Part shown: piece by piece, positions 12,185-38,338 of the stretch
Layout: each line of letters starts with the position of its first letter
Position numbering within the stretch: position 1 is the first letter of the stretch
NCBI GenBank assembly: GCA_039621445.1
Contig: CP154956.1
Span: forward strand, 33,639,437 to 33,703,436
DNA length: 64,000 nucleotides
Source of the DNA: Euglena gracilis
Taxonomy: Eukaryota > Euglenida > Euglenophyceae > Euglenales
Reading direction: 5' to 3'
Notes under the pieces: model-generated
Databases searched by the model: none
What the model was told of the DNA's origin: nothing
The model's input: only the letters and a program-made list of their open reading frames with translations
Position numbers and translations under genes: made by a program

Positions 12185-12310
12185 TTGCGGGGCCAGTGGA
12201 GGCGTGCCGCTGTTGCCGAGGCGTCCACAGCATGCAGGTCAGACAGCTGGCTGAGCAGCAGGGCGCGGGCGGTGACGTGGTTCAGGGGCAGCGGCTCCAC
12301 CACCCGCTGC
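12185..12310 (-). CDS. Coding-looking exon, function unknown
   Basis: GC-rich island with an open minus-strand frame reading VVEPLPLNHVTARALLLSQL then SDLHAVDASATAARLHWPRN. Composition and amphipathic pattern look like protein, unlike the A/T-rich or homopolymeric flanks. Borders are not resolved. Probably downstream of the 12.8-13.0 kb exon in the same transcript. No family recognised. Confidence 0.4.
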
Positions 12311-12742
12311 CCCACGGGTGGAGGGGAGGGCCGGGGGGGGGGGGCACAGCGGCTCGGATGCCTCCTTCTGCCTGGGCTCTTGGAGATCAACGCCAAAAGG
12401 ACAGGGCTGTTCAGTAAGACCCGGTGAGGTGTGGACCCCCACCCAGGAAGAGGGGGAAGGACCCCCCACCTGCAACAGCAACATGCAAAGAAAGCATTGA
12501 CTCCAAAATTGGTGTCCCTGGTCAGACTTTCCAAAAGCAACCTCGTCCTGCCAGGGTGTGCCAAAGGATTTGGCAGATTCTGGAGTTGCCCCGCCTGGTT
12601 GGCCACATGGCAGCTGTTTCTCGCAGCCTTCCTACACAATTGGTCCTTCATCACCTCCCCGCACACGCAGACATCAAAAATTGTTGCTTTCGTCGTTGGG
12701 GGGAGGGGCATTGTTGGTAAGCAGCACCCTTTGATCAGGAAG

Positions 12743-12770
12743 ACACACACACACACACACACACCCCACG
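12743..12770. repeat. CA dinucleotide microsatellite
   Basis: About eleven AC units just downstream (in minus-strand sense) of the exon ending at 12800. Confidence 0.8.
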
Positions 12771-12799
12771 GCCACACACACCCAGGCAGCGCCCGTTAC

Positions 12800-12985
12800 C
12801 GATCACCCGGGGGGCAGGCCTGCTCAAAGAGGCGCTCCAGCGCCTCTTCGTCCGCCGTGCCGGCCAGGTAGCCAGTGACGTACTCCCGCAGCCGCAGGGC
12901 GGCGTCCGGGGCCGGTCGGAGCAGCCGCCTCAGTGCCTCGTGCCGCGTCGCTGCGTCGAAGGCGGACAAGACCCGGGCAGCGTCG
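12800..12985 (-). CDS. Helical coding exon, function unknown
   Basis: The minus frame reads FDAATRHEALRRLLRPAPDA, then ALRLREYVTGYLAGTADEEA and LERLFEQACPPGD. A GTAACG donor follows 12800. It is a confident-looking alpha-helical segment with no recognised domain. An NNNCAG-type nonconventional donor (GAG CAG after LERLF) is an alternative exon end about 20 bp earlier. Confidence 0.5.
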
Positions 12986-13084
12986 CCCCCCCCCCCCCCC
13001 CCGGCACCCACACCAACCCCCCCCCCAGGAAGTTGTCACCCCCGGTGCCAAAGACCCCTCGAAAAAACGGGGAAGACATTGGGC

Positions 13085-13195
13085 AACGCCAGCTGCCAGG
13101 AGGGAAGTGCAACGCTGGGCGGCCTCCTGGTGGGTCAGCCCCTCGCCCAGCAGCTCAACGAGGGCATCGGGCCCCCGGTTTGGGCGAATGGTGGA
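13085..13195 (-). CDS. Short coding-looking exon, function unknown
   Basis: Minus frame PDALVELLGEGLTHQEAAQR then CTSLLAAGVAQ. The sequence between 13101 and 13150 contains CACCAGGAGG and CCTCCTGGCAGC in the geometry of a nonconventional intron (8 bp of pairing, about 41 nt), so the frame may be interrupted here. Probably belongs with the 12.8-13.0 kb exon. Confidence 0.4.
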
Positions 13196-13993
13196 GGGGC
13201 CGGAGGAAGCACACTCCGGTTTAACTGGAGCAGCATGTTCGGGATTCCCGCCGAAGGAAGGGTTTGCAGTCAACTGAGCATGAATCCAGCAAAAAGCAAT
13301 GCCGCTCTCGGGGGTTCCGTCAATCGTCACAAGACTCTACTCCTCGACCTGTTCAAATACCTCAACAATGGTATCAATCTTTGAAATGAACGCCACTGCC
13401 ATATGTAACGAAAATGTAACGAAAGCGTTCCTCAAAGAAAAACTCTGTGCAGAGAGATTATGATTCCTCCCCATTGCGCCGAAATGAGGCAACCTTGCGA
13501 ATTTCCTTGGCCGAAAACTGCACATTTCACTGCACCTAAAAAAAAGGATACCAGAGAATTAAAGCCCCTTGAGATTTCCAGCAGAAGTGACCCAGGTCTA
13601 ATTGATTGGGGAGGTTACAGCAAATTCTCAAAGTGGTAAGTAAGGGGACCCCAGGTTGAAAATGAGTATGATATGTGAATATCAGACCGCACCTTCGGGG
13701 GGGAATGTGCCAATGTGTTGAGCAGCAAACTGAAATTCCCGGGGGGGTTGTTTGGGAAGGGGATGCAGACTTGACCTGAAAATGTCTGTTCAGGAGAGAG
13801 GGTGCTATTTGAGCAGATGGATATTATTTGGACAAGTGAACTTCTTAGGTGGGCTATTTCGAAGAAGGAATAAATGTCTTGCGCAACTGTGCAAATGCAC
13901 AATCCGAAAAACGGACAAAAACCCCTGTTTGGGTCATTTTTGGATCTTTTTTGTGGAAGGAGATGTGTCCAAAACCTTGCAAACAACAGCCTG

Positions 13994-14036
13994 TACACAC
14001 ACACACACACACATACACACACACACACACACACAC
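13994..14036. repeat. CA dinucleotide microsatellite
   Basis: About 21 CA units with a single TA interruption, in non-coding sequence between the 15.1 kb and 13.2 kb exons. Confidence 0.85.
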
Positions 14037-14560
14037 GTGCTGAGTTGGAAGGTTCACATTCCATTTACGAAAATACCAATTTTGAATATCCACGTGTATG
14101 CGTGTTTTTTCAAGGAGATTTGTGTCTTAAAATGGTGGATCACCTGGCAATTTCAAGAAAAGCTTAAATATGTCAAATAAGCCAACAATTTCTGTTCAAC
14201 AAAACTGCTTTTTCAAAACCTGAACTATCGCAACAGCTGGTCCTCAACCACAAGAAAAATAGTAAGTTAGTTGGCGCAGTTGCGCAAAAAAAAAATAGAA
14301 AGCTGGCTTGCGTGCTTTCTTGTGCAATTGCACAAGCCAACATTGTTTCAAGTATTTGAAAACTACTTGAAACTACTATTTGCAGGCTGGGGCTGGGACT
14401 CTCGCAGGTCCATAAGTTGCCAGCAACCTGGCACACGTTCACAATTGCAAGAGAGAAAGAGTTTGGGGTCCAGTGTTTGCAATTAAACAAAATGTGCCCC
14501 CTTTTATTCATGAGGACAGTGAGCCAGTCCTTCTGCCTCATACCAAAACAGTGCTCTGAT

Positions 14561-14595
14561 CAGGCTTCTTTTTAAGACCCCCGGGGGGTTGGGGG
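14561..14595. mobile_element. Isolated left end of a hAT-like MITE
   Basis: CAGGCTTCTTTTTAAGACCC followed by CCGGGGGG matches the left end of the element at 60736 (CAGGCTGCTTTTTAAGACCC). I did not find the matching right end nearby, so this copy is truncated or rearranged. Confidence 0.45.
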
Positions 14596-15120
14596 TCTGT
14601 TTTACACCAGGTTTCGGCCACACTCCAAGGCACCAGTGCCACACAAAAAAAGTGGTCTGGGCACTTGTCAATAAGCCCCCCTTTGGATTTTTTCACGTGG
14701 TTTCAATGATGTTCAGGCTGCAAAACATCATTTCTGCAAATCGCTGAAAATCAGGAAACCAGGCAAAAGAACTCCAAGAGGGTTTTGCTTCATCTCCAAG
14801 GATCCGCCTGCCCAAAAGAATCTTCAAAAATAAGAATAAGCCTCACTTTTTTCACTGAGGCAAAGCACAAAAAAATGTTCCTTCATTTGTGCAATTGTGC
14901 AAAGAAAAATTGAAGAGCAAAGAAAAACCACCAAAGAGGTTGGGGAGGGATTGAGGTGACATCTTTGCGCGGCCCTCGAATCCCCCTCTCCACCCACTGA
15001 AAGACTGGCACAAAAAGCCCGACGGGGTTGTGTGGTAGGTAGTGCGGAGAGAGACCGCCCTGCCCTGGGGGACAGATGGCCGGGCCCGTCCTCTGTCGTC
15101 ACCGTCCAGCAGGCGGTGAC

Positions 15121-29270
<14,150 letters not shown>

Positions 29271-29356
29271 CTGGCGGTGGATAGGGTCATGCATCTCACC
29301 GTAATGCTGTGTGTTAGGGGGACATTATAATTTTGGCAAAAAGCAGGTGCAGGTAA

Positions 29357-29541
29357 ACCCCCCAAATAACATCCCCCCCCTCGGGGACCGATTTCGAGAG
29401 CCCAAATAACACCCCCCCCCCCCTGTTTTCCTTTGGTTTTCCATGTAAAAATAACACCCCCCCCCAAATAATACCTCCCCCTGGGGCCCCAGCTCGGGTG
29501 CCCAAATAACACACCGGGGGGGGGGGGGTTATTTGGGGGGA
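29357..29541. mobile_element. Foldback element with CCCCCCAAATAAC ends
   Basis: Left end CCCCCCAAATAACA, right end GGGGTTATTTGGGGGG, with internal copies of CCAAATAACACCCCCC. About 185 bp, no coding capacity. The same design recurs at 53.41-53.88 kb and 54.24-54.32 kb with other core words. Confidence 0.5.
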
Positions 29542-32192
29542 TTATGTTATGAACTCAAGGGGTCCAGGGGGAAAGTGCTGTTTGATCCCCCACACCAAGG
29601 GATGGGCATCTGCCAGGCTGGACCGAACGGAGACCCGAAAATTGGCAAAAAAAACACAAAGCCAGCTGGGTTGGAATTTTACCCCAAAACCCCCCCAAAC
29701 ACCATTTTTGGCAATCAGGCACCAAGCGCAGAAGAAAATGATCGGCTTCGACCGGAAAACCAGCCAAAGAGCTTTCGGAGATGTCTGAGACAAGAATTCA
29801 GAGCCCGGCCTGCGGAACCCTTCTTGCAGCCTGGCTGGATGCCTGCTGGCTGGGGAAAAAAAAGCTGAATAGCTTGAAATTCCCTGCTTTGAAGGGGGGA
29901 TCTAGAATGTCCAAACTGGCTCCATCATTGGTTTCCCGTCTTCATCAGTTAGATTCGCTGAAGGGAGACTCCAAGGTACCTCAAACATGGTGAAAAAACG
30001 CAATGCAATGCAAAAAAAAAAATGCTGGGGGAAAAGCTCAAGTTACATGTCCATTTCTTCAAGACATCCTGCGGTTGAACACTTTTCTGGTGAAAAACTT
30101 GTAAAAAAATATTTACTTTTCACCTCCCCCAGGAAAATTTACTTATTAACAACATTTTCATCATACAACATGGTAAACCCCCCAAAATATAAAGCCCCCC
30201 CCAAATATAAAGCCCCCCCCAGGGGGTTTGGATTTGCCGCCCAAATATAAAGCCCCCCCTGACGTGGAGCCAAACGATGGTGCATTTCAGTAAAACGTAT
30301 AAAAATTTTGGTGGATACAATTTTTTCACCAGAAATGCTCCGTTTTGAATAAGAATTGCACAATTTTGGGGAAAATAGGGGGTACACAACGAAAAATGGG
30401 CATAAATTTGATATTTGGCCACAACTGAAGGCCGCCGAAGGTCATAAATGTCATCCCTAAGAGTCTGATTTCCCCCCCAAATACAAAGCCCCCCTCAAAT
30501 ATAAAGCCTCCCTGAGGATCTTGAAATCCCGTTTCAAAATGTTAAAGCCGCAAATATCAACCCGGGGGGTTTGGGTGTTAACACGGGTTTTGTTCCAAAA
30601 AAAAACATTCAAATATAGCCAAAAGAGTGTCTGATGAATTCTTCAAAAAAGGAAATCAAATAAGAAAAGACACACCAAAACAAAGCGTGGTGCAAAGTTG
30701 CATCTTAGCAGGTAGATTGCCCAGTTGTGCACGCACTTATATGTCATCATGCAACCTCCTAAAATCCAAAGTCGGTCAAAAAAAAAACGAACGTGCAACT
30801 TTGAGATGTTGGGGACTTCTGGTGGAAGAGAAATTTCCTACGTGATCATTGGGGAAAATTGGCAAAAAAAACAAACTGGGAAGTCAAAAATTCCACAAAA
30901 AAAAGCACACAAAAAAAACACAAAATATCCAATTTTCACTGTGCTATTTAAATTCTTCAAGATTTTGGACAATGCAAAAAATCTGCTGACTACGTTTGCA
31001 TTTGCAAAGATGACTTTGGGGACCAGGATGGTGAGTTGCAAGCCGTGACCAGCACACTCCCAGGCTCATCCTTCATCTGGGTCTCTCTGCCCTGCCCGCA
31101 GGAGGACGGCGACAGGTCTCCGGTCACATCAGCGGGGTCTTTGTCCCCAGGGGCATCGAATATGGCCGCGTCCGCTGGGTCAGAAGACGGAAGCGCCTGT
31201 GCTTGGAAGGCACATGGAAATCCCCATCAGGAGTGAAGTGCATCCAGCATTGCCCAGTGCACCAACAGTTTTGCTTGAGTTCGTTCAAACAAAAGGGCAC
31301 CCAGTTTTGGGGTTGGATGCAGAGCGTTCCCATCATATATAGTATTTAATGATGCCCATATATTGTATGTGTTCTATATGGACCTCCTTCCTAAATCCTT
31401 TGTCATCTGAAATCAGAGCACTCTCGCTCAGACAGTGGAAATGATTTCCCAAATAAAGACACCCTTTTCGACCAAAAAGAAAAACAACCTTGGAGTCCAC
31501 CCTGGAGTCCACCCATCCACCATTTTGGGGAAATTCATACATTCCTGCACGATAAGGGTGGATGCTCTGAACCGAATTCCCTCTTTATAAGGGGACCTTG
31601 GTTCAAATGTGTTTTCTCCATGAAACGTGTTTGGGCTGTCTTCCATCCAGTGGCGCGAAGAAGAAGAAAGCTTTGAAGACTTTTTTTTTGAATACATCGA
31701 TATTTGCCAGCAACACGGTGCAGTTTATCCCAATCTGGACAGAATTTTTGTTGGTTGGGCACGGTGGTCAGTCGATGCTTCCAAACTTAACAACACAAAG
31801 AGGTGGAAGCAGGGGTATTTTTTTCAAGACCGGGGGGTCCCCCCACCCACCCACCCCCGGAGGGGGGGGGGGGGGGGGCAGGGGGTCCCAGGGTACCCAA
31901 CCCACTTTCCCCGAAAAAAGGCCAAAAATCGCGAAAAAAATGCTAAAACAGCACGTTTTTCAAAAAAAATGGCGCCTTTGGCACCGAAAAATATATCCCC
32001 TCTGCACATATGGCACAAAGTGGGGCCCCCATACCTGGGGGGGTATGGGGGGAAAAGGTGAGGTTTATTTTTTTGCCGGGGGGGTCCGGGGGGGCGGGAG
32101 CCCCCCCCGGGCACTGGAACAGTTTCATACGTTGCGCGATTAGCTTGCTTAGAGCTCCGTGATTAAGATGAGGTTTATTTTGGGGGTTATTG

Positions 32193-32240
32193 GGGTATGG
32201 GGTATGGGGTATGGGGTATGGGGTATGGGGTATGGGGGTG
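32193..32240. repeat. Heptamer GGGGTAT tandem repeat
   Basis: Six or seven head-to-tail GGGGTAT units between C-tract elements. Confidence 0.85.
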
Positions 32241-32508
32241 GTATGGGGGCTCCACTTTGTGCCATGACTCCCCCTCTGGGGGACCCCCAGGGGGGGGGCT
32301 CAGCCGGACCCACACACCCTGCACCCCCTCCCCCCGGGGGGGCCAGGGTGGAAGCTTGTTTAAAGGCGAAGCGGAAGAAGGCCGGAAAAGATGGCTACCT
32401 TCGTTCCATGCCTGGAAAAGATGGCCGCCTTCGTTCCCAAACATAGTATATCAGCACGTCTTCTCCCCATGCTCCGCTTCACCACAGGATTCCTCTCAAA
32501 CCCTCGAA

Positions 32509-32880
32509 TTACAGGAGGGAAACTAAACATTGGGACACCTGAGAATTTTGTGGGTCATACCCAACCCCCAGCTCCAAAGCCTCTGCCAGCCGATGGGATG
32601 TGGTGATGGTGTGTGCACATTGGCATGGCCCTGCCCCACGCAGCAGTGCCCCAGCCAGCTCTGCTGCAGTACACTGTGCAAAATTCAGGCCAATCCTATG
32701 AGAGCAGGTCTTTTCCATTTTCTGGCCCCTTTTTGGACTGCGAAGCAAAGCCAGCCTCAGGTAAGGGGACGAGGCGGCTCACACTGCAGCGAGTGGCATT
32801 GGACCCCAACTTTGAACAATGCAAGTTAACAACCCCTGTCAACGTGGGCTGATGGGCCACGTTGACCCATGATCATTGAT
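32509..32880 (-). CDS. Mirrored copy of the hypothetical protein in arm A
   Basis: The minus frame contains KRGQKMEKTCSHRIGLNFAQ, CTAAELAGALLRGAGPCQCA and HRLAEALELGVGYDPQNSQ, nearly identical to the plus-strand frame of arm B with a 7-residue insertion. No start within the arm is convincing. It may be a pseudogene or an exon. Confidence 0.3.
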
Positions 32881-33294
32881 CATTGATGGCCTCGACATAC
32901 CAACCAATTTGGGCAAAAGAGGCCAAAAATGGTAATTTTTGCCCAAATTGGTCGGCATGTCGAGGCCATCGCCCCATCAGCCCACGTTGACGGGGGTTGT
33001 TAACTTGCATTGTTCAAAGTTGGGGTCCAATGCCACTCACTGCAGTGTGAGCCGCCTCGTCCCCTCACCTGAGGCTGGCTTTGCTTCGCAGTCCAAAAGG
33101 GGTCAGAAAATGGAAAAGACCTGCTCGAATAGGATTGGCCTGAACTTTGCACAGCGTGCCGCAGCAGAGCTGGCTGGGGCACTGCTGCGTGGCCATGCCA
33201 TCACCACATCCCATCGGCTGGCAGAGGCTTTGGAGCTGGGGGTTGGGTATGACCCACAAAATTCTCAGCTGTCCCACTATTTAGTTTCCCTCCT
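32512..33294. repeat. Inverted duplication, arms about 350-400 bp, 17-nt loop
   Basis: Arm A (32512-32918) and arm B (32936-33294) are reverse complements with a few substitutions and three indels (about 21, 28 and a few nt). The loop is about 32919-32935. Both arms keep an open frame reading outward from the centre; the 21-nt indel is a multiple of three (GAGPCQCAHTITT against GHAITT). A transcript through it would fold into a long hairpin. Confidence 0.85.
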
Positions 33295-33346
33295 GCATGC
33301 AACTCTTAACATCCAGAAAGTGATCAAGGGTGCACAAAATGTTTAA
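32939..33346 (+). CDS. Hypothetical 135-aa protein in arm B of the inverted duplication
   Basis: Uninterrupted frame from ATG at 32939 to a stop at 33346. The C-terminal half looks helical: RIGLNFAQRAAAELAGALL, then ITTSHRLAEALELGVGYDP and SHYLVSLLHATLNI. I do not recognise the family; the helical spacing is loosely like a death-fold domain, but that is a guess. The mirrored arm encodes the same protein on the minus strand. It runs opposite to all other recognised genes. Confidence 0.35.
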   Translation: MPKLVGMSRPSPHQPTLTGVVNLHCSKLGSNATHCSVSRLVPSPEAGFASQSKRGQKMEKTCSNRIGLNFAQRAAAELAGALLRGHAITTSHRLAEALELGVGYDPQNSQLSHYLVSLLHATLNIQKVIKGAQNV

Positions 33347-34064
33347 CATGCGACCGTTTCACAATCTTCCTCACATGGAGTAGCCTGTGACTGTCAAACA
33401 GATTTAGATGAAAAAAAATGAAATTGTGACAAAATCAGCTGTCACAATTTTATTGCAGTCACTGTCACAGTGAATGTTGCGGCTGACATACACAGCTTCA
33501 ACAGAGTTTTTCAGTGATGGGAGGTCTGTGAGGAAAAGTTACTCATCTAGTTCATCAAGAAGCACATGCGGTTGTGCCCAGCCCTTGACCCTCTGGAGAA
33601 GACATTCTCACCAATAAATCTCCCACGGGGCTGCCACATATGTCGACCAACTGCAAGGACTGTAGGGATTGGCATGCTGACATGAGTGGAAGAAAGCAAT
33701 CTCCTCATGTGGCGTACCTCAAGCACAGCTTGCAATGATAGCATGCCAAAGAAAGCGAGGTTGGAAAAAAAACGTCCAAATGGTGCCCTGACAGAGACTT
33801 TAGATTTTAGAGATTAGAAAGAATAGAGAAGAGGTACTGGAGATTTGAGAAGAGAGAGAGGTCGACGTGTTTTTTTGAAAGTGGGAAGTCACTGGATGCC
33901 CTTCCGGGGAAGGTTAGCAATGGTATGATCTGGAGTCTGGGTGTAATACCATACAGGCATGCATACAATTAATTTTATAAAAATTATGCATTGCTGCTGT
34001 TTGTTTTAATGATCGGATCTCTTGGAAGACAGCATCCTCTTGGAATGATTTCATAAATTTTAGG

Positions 34065-34255
34065 TACATAACACCAAAAGCTCCTTGGGGGTACGCCAGT
34101 CTGCCACCCAATTTCCTCCTTCCGACTGCACGTGCACCAGCGAGCAGTCGTCGTCATCGACCTGCAACTCCACCACCCGTGGTTGTCCATCCCATACAGT
34201 TGCTGGGATCCTCCACATGCCCCTGCGGGTGGTGATGTTCACTGCAATGGGTTGT
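34065..34255 (-). CDS. Hypothetical terminal exon, beta-rich
   Basis: Possible acceptor CCATTGCAG at about 34235. The frame reads NITTRRGMWRIPATVWDGQP, RVVELQVDDDDCSLVHVQSE, then GGNWVADWRTPKELLVLCT and a stop. The pattern of alternating hydrophobics looks like real protein. No family recognised; it could be the last exon of the kelch gene or of another gene. Confidence 0.3.
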
Positions 34256-36717
34256 TGTGGATCAAGGTGAGGACAGCCGCCCAACTACTGCACATAACTA
34301 AAACCATTTAAGAGTCAATGGGATGAACCATAGAAGCCGACCAAAAAAAGACAATGTACAACAGAAAAAGACACCATTCGGAAGGATGCATTAACCCCCC
34401 CCTCACTTTATAAGACCCTCCTTTATGCCGATCCCCCTCCAGGAAAAAAAACATTACACCCCCTCCCACAATGATGCTCTGAGACACTTCTGAGCCAAAA
34501 GTGGGCCAGACCAGCAAATACCACCCAAAGGTGCCGGAAAGCAGCATCGCTCTGTATCCCCCCAACCCCCCCGTATCAGAAGCCCACCTTTGAGCTCAAA
34601 AAAATCATGTATTCGGACCCTCCAGCCCTGCATCATCAAAAGGTGCTTGGCCACAACGAAATGAAGGCAAAAGCACGAAGAACGCATTGGGATGCCAAAA
34701 AAAAGTTGAAATGAGGCTCCAGCCCCAGCGTTCACTTCTGAAAACATGAACCAAATAGAAGACTGCAAAAGTGGCCTTATGGGGCCAAGAATGGCCAAAA
34801 GCGGCCAAAAGTGGCGAAAAGTGGCGAAAATTAGGGCGGTCCTTGACGAGAAAAAAAAAAGAAGGAAGAAAAAATTTTATTTCTTCTTTTATTTTTCTTT
34901 CTTTATTCCTTCGGCACAATCAATGAAGAAGAGGCCAGAAAAAGGCCACATTTTAGGGCAAAACGGGTCTGCTTTGGGGAATAAAATGATTCTGGCATTC
35001 TTGGACCATCGTCCATCCACCCAAAACATCAAAATATGCACTATTTGAAAACTATTTGCTTTTTTTGATGTTTTTTATAAAAAAAACATCAAAAAAAGCA
35101 AAGGGGAAAACAATGCGACCAGAATTCCCTTGATCACATGGTACAAAACTTCCAACAGGTACAAGAGACCCTCCACACCGCGGAATCGCGGAATAACGCA
35201 AAATTTTCACATTTACAACAAAATCTACAACAATTGTTCACAAAACTGGAAAACTTTTTATACAATGCAAGAATTGCAGTCCCGCCTACAACAACGGGAT
35301 AAAGCGCCTACGGGTGCAGAACTTGGCTCATATGTAGGGTGAAATCGAAATGGATAAAAATGCTTCACAATTTTGGGTCAAATTCACAAAAAAAAATGCA
35401 CAAAATCACCAGCTTTGATCACTTTTTGTCGTTTCTTTGCTAAAACCATCCAAATTTTGACTTGACATGGTCCACAGACGAAAAAAAAGGCCTGTATTTG
35501 GAGTAAAAAAAAATTGTTCACAGCCCTCAGTGACGTTTTTTTCATTGCTTCTTCTTCTTTTTCAATTACTTTTTTAAACCTTTTTGGCTTCGTTTTGAAC
35601 AAGCTGCCAGCTATGCCGGGATTTGGACAGACAAGCATTTCAAAAGCATTTCAAAAAATGCACTGCAGGCAAAGGGGAACAAAAAATTGGCAAGTCCCAA
35701 AAATTTGCAAAAAAAATTCCAAAACTGGCAGACCAAGGAGTCCTAAATCTCTGACAAAATAATTCAAAATATTTATGAAAAGGTTCCAAAATTTTCGGCA
35801 AAAGTGTGCAAATATCATGGCAAAAAGCTCACAAATATTTTCAAAAAAGTACAAAATTTTTGGCAAAAGTGCCAGAAATTATGGCAAAACATAGGGGAAA
35901 CTGTGAGTGTTAGGTGTAATTTGTCAAATCCCGCGTTCAGGTGCCACATAGCATATCAATTGAACGCTCTCCCCAAGACCTTTCGCTTGGTACCGACAAT
36001 CTGAAAATCGGCGATCGCATGTTCCAACCCTGTTCGCAAATTCGAAATTCCAATGTTTCACCTGCCATGCTGCCCCTTGATTGAAAGCTCTTCTCAGGGG
36101 CTTTTGGCAGATGGCCTTGGCTTTCAGTCATGCTGCATGGTATTCTATTTCAGACATTCCCCAAAATTGGCCAAAAGGAAATTATTGCACAAAAAAACCC
36201 AATTTCTGGCCGAGGATATGGTTCCACATGCCTTGGACACTTTTTGGCACTTTTTATTTTGGGGGCTAGGCAGTCGAGTTCGGGTTCCCCCTTCACCCTC
36301 CCCCTGTCTGGTTAAGTTCGGACCTCGACAGGGGGGTCCCGCGGGACTGCCCCCCCCCCCCGGTGTCTGGGCTCCCCAACAAAATTTTGTTAGTCCAGAC
36401 CCCAGACCCCCCTCCCCCCCTCGAACTCGACCGGTCTGGTTGGTTCGCAACTCGACAGGGGGGTCCCAGGGAACTTTCCCCTATGCCTGGGCTCCTTTGG
36501 ACATTGGCTTCACGCCTGAACCGGCATCTAGGACGCCGGTTCGGGCGTGAAGCTAGAGCCCTCAGACACGGTTTCAGCTCACCGTCTTAAAGAGAATACC
36601 CAAAAAAGTGCTCAAAAATCGGCCTTTTGGGGTGCTCAAAACTGACCTTTTTTTTGCGAACATCCAAAAAATGACCCCTTTGGGACTGTCTGAGGTTCAG
36701 GTATGAGAACAGCTTAG

Positions 36718-36781
36718 GCGGTCACAAACGGTCACAAATTGTCACAAACGGTCACAAACGGTCACAAACGGTCACAAACGG
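36718..36781. repeat. CGGTCACAAA tandem repeat
   Basis: Six head-to-tail copies of the decamer CGGTCACAAA (one variant TTGTCACAAA), ending in a G tract. Confidence 0.9.
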
Positions 36782-37234
36782 GGGGGGGATCTAAGGCTCT
36801 TCGGGGTGGGCCTGGGAGGTTTCAGTTGCAGTTTCAGTTGCACGTTGCAAATTGGCCCCTGAGTCATTCTTGGACAGCCCAAACAAAAGTGGTTCAGCAA
36901 TTCTATTTCGATGTGAACAAAAAATGGTCAATTTCAAGCACATTTGCCAAGAAGTGTTCTGTAAAATGCCCAAAGGGCATTTTTGCTGAATTTTTTGCAA
37001 TGCCATGACAATAAGCTGTTCCCCTTCCCCCTTCAGGAGCAGCTCGGGGGGGACAAAGCTTGGGGGGGGGGGCATGGTAAGTGGTCCAGTGTGGGTTCCT
37101 GGTAAGAAAGTTGGATCTGAATGCAAAAGATGTTGAAACTGTGTTCGGCGTCAATTCTGTGCACAACGTTGTGAAAACCGCTTGTTTTGTGTACAAATTT
37201 TAGCTGGTTTTTACGCTTTTGAGGGGATTTTTAT

Positions 37235-38338
37235 ACATATTTCCTGGGTATCCCCCTTATTCAACCTGAATAAGGGGGATACCCACGAAATATCTATAAT
37301 AGCGAATTAAGGGGTCCGATCGCCTGCCCTGTATTTCGTTGGGTATACATCATGCAAGCAAAACGGGCAATTTTTTTGTTTTTTGGGGGGGCTCCTGTAT
37401 TCAGCCTGAATAAGGGGAAGGGGGTCCCACAAAATACAGGGCAAGCGTAGGGTCCCACTATTACACAACGAAAAGTGTGGGACCCGCAGGGTCCTACTAT
37501 TACAGGGTACCATGACCCCCCCTCAAATGACCCCCCTAGGTCGAGTCATGGCCAGTTTTCCCTCCCCCAGGACCCCCCCCGGTTCCCACCCCCCCGGGAC
37601 CCCCCCAGGACCCCCCCAGGACCCCCCCAGGACCCCCCAGGACCCCCCAGGACCCCCCCAGGACCCCCCCGAGCCCCCGCCCGGACAGGGCTCTGGGGGG
37701 GGGGGGACTGGCCATAAGTGCCTAGGTCCGGCCGGAACATGAACAAATTTTTTCGAAAATTAAAATGGTCACAAAACACTCATTTTGTTTGAAAATGTTT
37801 TGTAAAAAAATTTGGTCACGAATTTCGCACAAAAAATCCCCCCAAAAATGGTGGGGGGGGGTGATATCAAGGTTTTGTTTTCCAACCGGGGTCCTGGCCG
37901 GGTCAAGAGGGGGGTCATTTGGGGTGGTCATGGGATACACCTAGAGGGTGTTGTCCCCGTGTCCCCCCCCCGTGTCCCCCCCGCCCCAGACTACAAAGCC
38001 CTGGAGGTTTGTACACTTCTGCACACAATGCATGCTCCCATTTTCCATATTTTGTCTCCTTTTTTGTGATCCCAAGGGAAGCTGGTTGTTGGCGGATTGG
38101 AATCACAGCTGGCAGTTCATTTGATGAACGAATGAACCCTTGGTTAAGATTCAACCACTATGTCTTTGCCATGCAAGCATCCGTGATGATAATTTTCCAT
38201 GAAAACCGGGATGTTCCCCCCCTGTCCCCCCCCCCCCGTGTCCCCCCCGTGTCGCGACCCACCCCCCTATACCTATACTGTGAGTATACCCACGAAATAC
38301 AGGGCAGGCAATCGGAACCCAATTCACTGTTATACCCT
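37235..38338. mobile_element. 1-kb inverted-repeat element with terminal hairpin
   Basis: About 50 bp around 37293-37350 (containing CGCCTGCCCTGTATTTCGTT) are inverted at 38281-38338 (ACGAAATACAGGGCAGGC), with roughly 7 mismatches. Just outside the left end, 37246-37286 is a near-perfect hairpin, GGGTATCCCCCTTATTCA and its complement with a 3-nt loop. The inside has C-tracts and the CCCCCCAGGA array. No coding capacity. Confidence 0.6.

Larger units (their letters stand above)
29271..32505. other. No confident gene; C-tract repeats and one GC-rich island
   Basis: Holds C-tract foldbacks (29.35-29.55 kb) and five direct copies of CCAAATATAAAGCCCCCC at 30.18-30.51 kb. A GC-rich island at 31.09-31.25 kb has an acidic minus frame (DPADAAIFDAPGDKDPADVT) and a basic plus frame (GIEYGRVRWVRRRKRLCLEG); either could be an exon, and the minus one could be the missing helicase N-terminus. 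A/T-rich sequence with long A tracts lies in between. Confidence 0.5.

Noticed and set aside
13101-13150. 41-nt nonconventional intron in the 13.1 kb exon
   Set aside because: Geometry and 8-bp pairing fit, but the uninterrupted frame looks equally protein-like and no family alignment decides.
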